Of a DNA stretch of 11,880 nt, positions 8,804 through 11,880 are shown one piece after another. The stretch lies in the NCBI GenBank assembly GCA_958436995.1, contig CAUBMI010000062.1:1-11880 (forward strand), written 5' to 3'. Numbering within the stretch: the stretch's first letter is position 1; each line of letters starts with the position of its first letter. The notes under the pieces are model-generated. The model saw only the letters and a list, made by a program, of their open reading frames with translations. It did not search any database and was not told the DNA's origin. The DNA comes from an uncultured Collinsella sp. (GTDB taxonomy: Bacteria; Actinomycetota; Coriobacteriia; Coriobacteriales; Coriobacteriaceae). The translations under genes and the position numbers were made by a program.

Positions 8804-9367
8804 TTAGAGAGCGGTCCAGTCAACGGCTTCGCGCCAACGCTCAACAAGACGTTCTAGGCGCCAGGCGGCATTGGCGGGGCTTGTCGAGGGCAGTACGATG
8901 GCGGGCAGCCCGGTGCGTTCTTGTAGATAGCGCTTGTAGAGCCGGCCAGCTGTACCACCGTTGCATATCACCTGCTCAATGGGAGCTGCGCCGGTAATGC
9001 GCTCGATATCTGCCGGTACAACGTTACGAATGCTCGCGTCACTCGAGCCCTTAATGTCGCAGCTCTCGATCACGTCCCACAGGGCCACGCCGCCGTTCAG
9101 CAGCATGGATCGCTTGGCGGCAATCGAGGCGTCGAGCTTCGCGGGCTCGCCATCCGCCAAAGAATCGCCCTCGTTGGGCGGCACAGGCACACCGAGGCAC
9201 GCGGCCAGCACGCGCCAAAAGCGGTTCTGAGGATTGCCATAATAAAAGGCATTGGCGCGCGAAAGCACCGAGGGAAACGACCCGAGCACCAAAACGCGCG
9301 AGCGCTCGTCAAACACGGGCTCAAACCCATGCTCAATATGTTGATAGCCCTCGTCAGACGCTGCCAT
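8804..9367 (-). CDS. Hypoxanthine-DNA glycosylase (uracil-DNA glycosylase superfamily, family 6 type)
   Basis: Removes deaminated purine (hypoxanthine from deoxyinosine) and possibly related bases from DNA as the first step of base excision repair. The protein is 187 residues. The first family motif is V-L-G-S-F-P-S (27-33), followed by F-Y-Y-G-N-P-Q-N-R-F-W (41-51), which holds the polar Asn/Gln cluster typical of this branch. A-L-W-D-V-I-E-S-C (95-103), then I-C-N-G (134-137), and L-P-S-T-S-P-A-N (159-166), the second superfamily motif, follow. There is no iron-sulphur cysteine set as in family 4 enzymes. The start ATG at 9367 lies 3 bases beyond the stop of the GH13 gene, so the two are probably translated from one mRNA; the only ribosome binding site is a weak GAGGG. 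Substrate range is inferred from family membership. Confidence 0.87.
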   Translation of the reverse strand: MAASDEGYQHIEHGFEPVFDERSRVLVLGSFPSVLSRANAFYYGNPQNRFWRVLAACLGVPVPPNEGDSLADGEPAKLDASIAAKRSMLLNGGVALWDVIESCDIKGSSDASIRNVVPADIERITGAAPIEQVICNGGTAGRLYKRYLQERTGLPAIVLPSTSPANAAWRLERLVERWREAVDWTAL

Positions 9368-9370
9368 GGC

Positions 9371-10747
9371 CTAGGCCCTCAACAGATAGCGCACCTCGTA
9401 GGGCGCAAGCTCAAGGGAGCCCGTCAGCTCGACCGTGGGCACGCCGTCGGCAAGCAAATCGACAAAGGAGCCGTTGAGCTCGCCGGCTCCAAAGGTATAG
9501 GGCTCGTTCACGGCATTGACCGCCACGAGCACCGTCGCGTCGTCGCAGGCGCGCTCGAACAGCAGCTGCTTGTTCTGGATCACCACGTTGCGGTACGCGC
9601 CATAGTTGAGAGCGCGGGCCGCCGCGTCGTTTGCCGAGCGAAGGTGCGCGAGCTGCGTGACGAACGCCGTCAGCTCGTTAGGCGCAGGCTCATCGAGCGC
9701 AGGGCGCAGCGCCCAGTCGCCATCGGGGCCGCCCTTTTCGCCGGCAATCCCCCACTCGCTGCCATAGTAGACACACGGAATGCCCGGCATGCCAAAGAGC
9801 ATGCCGTAGGCGGGGCGCAGGCAGGACTTGTCCGTCAGGATGCTCGTCAGGCGCGGCACGTCGTGGTTGTCGACAAACGACAGCAAATGCTTGCCGCGAT
9901 AAATGCACCACGGGTCACCGCCAAACTGGCGATGCAGCGAGTGGGCAATCTCGAACATGTTGACCGAATTAAAGCTGGAGTACAGGCCCTTGTAGCACTC
10001 GTAGTTGGTGCAGGAGTCGAGCATCTCGTCGTTGACGATCTGGTTGTAGTCGCCGTGGAGCGTCTCGCCGATCAGCACAAAGTCGGGCTTGAGCTCGCGG
10101 GTAAAGCTGTGCAGGCGGCGCATAAAGTCGCGATCGAGCATATAGGCGACGTCCAAGCGCAGGCCGTCGACACCAAAGTCATCGGCCCAGCAGCGCACGG
10201 ACTCGAGCAGGTAATCGACCACGGCGGGGTTTTGCAGGTTGAGCTTCACAAGCTCAAAATGGCCCTCCCAGCCCTCGTACCAAAAGCCGTCGCCATAGCA
10301 GGAATCACCGTCAAAGCTAATGTGGAACCAGTCCTTGTACGGCGAGTCCCACTTGCGTTCTTGCACATCACGGAAGGCCCAGAAGCCGCGGCCGACGTGG
10401 TTAAAGACGGCATCGAGCACCACGCGGATGCCATGGGCATGCAGCGTGTCGCATACGGCGGCAAAGTCGGCATCCCCACCCAAGCGGCGATCGATATGGC
10501 ACAGGCTGCGCGTATCGTAGCCATGGCTATCGGACTCGAGCGGCGGGTTGATGAGCACGGCGCCAACGCCGAGTTTCTGCAGGTAGTCGGCCCATTGGGC
10601 GATTTTCATAATCGGAGCATCGGGGTTGGGCGCGGCGTTGGCAGCTTGGGCGAGTTCATCCTCGGCAACGGGGGCGGCGTTTTCGCGCGGAGTTCCGCAA
10701 AAGCCCAGCGGATAGATCTGATAGAACGTCGTCTCGTATGCCCACAT
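9371..10747 (-). CDS. Cytoplasmic GH13 alpha-amylase family glycoside hydrolase
   Basis: Cleaves alpha-glucosidic bonds in imported malto-oligosaccharides or stored glucan. The protein is 458 residues, with no signal peptide and no N-terminal carbohydrate-binding domain; the barrel begins at once with Y-E-T-T-F-Y-Q-I-Y-P-L-G. The four GH13 regions are complete: I, D-A-V-F-N-H-V-G (112-119); II, G-L-R-L-D-V-A with nucleophile D199; III, I-G-E-T with acid/base E228; IV, F-V-D-N-H-D with the transition-state Asp at 296. The domain B insert (about 120-165) is short. After the barrel, a beta domain of about 90 residues closes the protein. The ATG at 10747 has GGGAGG five bases upstream. It is first of a two-gene unit with the glycosylase gene. 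Maltodextrin glucosidase, neopullulanase-like or oligo-glucosidase activity are all possible; exact specificity is not visible. Confidence 0.92.
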   Translation of the reverse strand: MWAYETTFYQIYPLGFCGTPRENAAPVAEDELAQAANAAPNPDAPIMKIAQWADYLQKLGVGAVLINPPLESDSHGYDTRSLCHIDRRLGGDADFAAVCDTLHAHGIRVVLDAVFNHVGRGFWAFRDVQERKWDSPYKDWFHISFDGDSCYGDGFWYEGWEGHFELVKLNLQNPAVVDYLLESVRCWADDFGVDGLRLDVAYMLDRDFMRRLHSFTRELKPDFVLIGETLHGDYNQIVNDEMLDSCTNYECYKGLYSSFNSVNMFEIAHSLHRQFGGDPWCIYRGKHLLSFVDNHDVPRLTSILTDKSCLRPAYGMLFGMPGIPCVYYGSEWGIAGEKGGPDGDWALRPALDEPAPNELTAFVTQLAHLRSANDAAARALNYGAYRNVVIQNKQLLFERACDDATVLVAVNAVNEPYTFGAGELNGSFVDLLADGVPTVELTGSLELAPYEVRYLLRA

Positions 10748-10818
10748 AGCAACCTCCCGGTAAGCTCAACACAACGACACCCATTGTATGCCCGGCTTGT
10801 ATCCTCTCCCCCAAAATA

Positions 10819-10885
10819 AGTTGCGGTGAAATAGTTCCCGCTTGGGCCTTCAGAGACCTTAAACAGGAACTATTCCACCGCAACT
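10819..10885. repeat. 67-base inverted repeat, possible terminator or dispersed repeat
   Basis: Arms of 20 bases, AGTTGCGGTGAAATAGTTCC (10819-10838) and its complement at 10866-10885, match at 19 of 20 positions around a 27-base loop. On the minus strand the stem is followed by TATTTTGG. It lies 15 bases after the transporter stop, so it could terminate that gene, although the T-run is short. The arm length and near-perfect pairing also fit a dispersed intergenic repeat. No target-site duplication is visible. Confidence 0.85.
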
Positions 10886-10900
10886 GATGAGGGAACGTGA

Positions 10901-11880
10901 TTAGGCGACAGGCTTTGCGCGGCGTATGGCCGGGAACAGCACCGTGATGGCGAGGATGACGCCCACGACGGTAATCGCCCCGCCCGCGAAGCCGATCCAG
11001 GCGATACCGGGGCCCGACACCACGGCGCCGCCGATCGCCGTACCGGTGCCGATCCCCAGGTTGAACAGGCCCGAGAAGATCGACATGGCGACAGCCGACG
11101 AGTCCGCCGGCGTATACTTGATGAGCTCGGCCTGAAACGCCACGTTAAAGGCCGTGGAGCAGCAGCCCCATAGCGCGCAAACAGCGAGAACGGCGACGAG
11201 CGACGGTGCAACCGGACCCATGAGCAGCAGAGCCACCGGCACGCCGGAGAGCGTAATAGCCAAGAACGGGAACCGGTGCCCATCAAACAGTCGGCCGAAC
11301 AGCCAGCTGCCCACCAGGCCGGAGCAGCCAAACGCCGTCAGCGTCATGGTGATGGCGCTTGCGTCGACATGGGCGACCTGCGCCAGGAAGGGCTCGATAT
11401 AGCTGTAACCCGCGTAGTAGCCGGTCGCCATAAAGACCGTGACCGCATAAAGCGCGATGAGGAACGGGTTCTTGAGCAGCTCGGGAAGTTGTTTGAGCGT
11501 AAAGCGCTCACCCGCCGCCATGGTCGGGAACACCGCCGCCTGGTACACCACCGCGGCGGCAGAGAAGGCACCGACCACGGCAAACGTCATGCGCCAGCCC
11601 ACGGCCAGTCCGATGGCGCGGCCGATCGGCAGGCCAAAGATCTGCGCGATGGACGAGCCCGTGGCGATTATGCTGATCGCGAGCGCCCCGTGGCGGGTGT
11701 CGACCAGGCGCGAGGCCATGATCGAGGCGACTGACCAGAACACGGCGTGCGCGCAGGCAACCACCAAGCGCGCGCAGACCAGGATGGGATATGTCGGTGC
11801 CGCAGCGGACAGGAACTGGCCCAAGGAGAACACGGCGAGCACGCCGAGCAGCATCCGCTTGAACTCAAAGCGCGAGGCAA
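10901..11880 (-). CDS. Major facilitator superfamily transporter (C-terminal part, cut by window edge)
   Basis: Inner-membrane secondary transporter, probably a proton-coupled exporter of the 12-helix DHA1 type. About 326 codons are visible and the frame is open through position 11880, so the N-terminus, including the first helix, lies outside. The visible part begins with an A-S-R-F-E-F-K-R loop. The R-L-V-V-A-C-A-H-A-V-F-W segment of helix 4 follows. Then comes G-L-P-I-G-R-A-I-G-L-A-V-G-W-R, close to the helix 5 motif of drug/sugar exporters. Alternating hydrophobic segments account for roughly eleven helices, and the tail is basic (A-I-R-R-A-K-P-V-A). AraJ/SotB-like sugar or arabinose exporters and drug exporters share this pattern, and the substrate cannot be deduced. 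It is separated from the GH13 gene by 153 bases holding an inverted repeat. Confidence 0.88.
   Translation of the reverse strand, partial: ASRFEFKRMLLGVLAVFSLGQFLSAAAPTYPILVCARLVVACAHAVFWSVASIMASRLVDTRHGALAISIIATGSSIAQIFGLPIGRAIGLAVGWRMTFAVVGAFSAAAVVYQAAVFPTMAAGERFTLKQLPELLKNPFLIALYAVTVFMATGYYAGYSYIEPFLAQVAHVDASAITMTLTAFGCSGLVGSWLFGRLFDGHRFPFLAITLSGVPVALLLMGPVAPSLVAVLAVCALWGCCSTAFNVAFQAELIKYTPADSSAVAMSIFSGLFNLGIGTGTAIGGAVVSGPGIAWIGFAGGAITVVGVILAITVLFPAIRRAKPVA

Overview
This window reads as chromosomal DNA from a high-GC actinobacterium. The best guess is a member of the Coriobacteriia close to Collinsella. The basis is GC-rich third positions, an actinobacterial-type RpoB of 1163 residues, strong AAGGAGG ribosome binding sites and several palindromic intergenic repeats. 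The lineage is an inference that a rpoB or RpoC search would settle. Nine of the ten genes are on the minus strand, so the text below follows transcription from right to left.

Right end (10748-11880): the truncated end of a major facilitator transporter, then a 153-base gap holding a 67-base inverted repeat. Next come a cytoplasmic GH13 alpha-glucan hydrolase and, 3 bases later, a hypoxanthine-DNA glycosylase of the uracil-DNA glycosylase superfamily (8804-10747). A single plus-strand gene (8143-8802) encodes a flavodoxin-fold protein of unknown role. It converges on the glycosylase gene and diverges from a fold-type I PLP aminotransferase (6913-8049).

Centre and left (1-6912): the information-processing block. 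A 219-base imperfect palindrome fills the space between the aminotransferase and the rplJ-rplL promoter. The rplJL transcript begins with an L10-type autoregulatory leader and an attenuator terminator, followed by rplJ, rplL and a strong terminator. galU follows with its own terminator and a possibly structured 5' leader. After an array of three 46-base palindromes comes rpoB, which is translationally coupled to rpoC; rpoC runs off the left edge. The usual rplJL-rpoBC continuity is therefore interrupted by galU, and two factor-independent terminators separate the ribosomal and polymerase genes into distinct units. rplK and rplA do not sit directly upstream of rplJ.

No phage, plasmid, defence or CRISPR system is visible. 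The points most worth a second look are a divergent, apparently eight-residues-longer segment of RpoB just after the rifampicin region, the three families of palindromic intergenic repeats, and the RNA-level control elements ahead of rplJ and galU.
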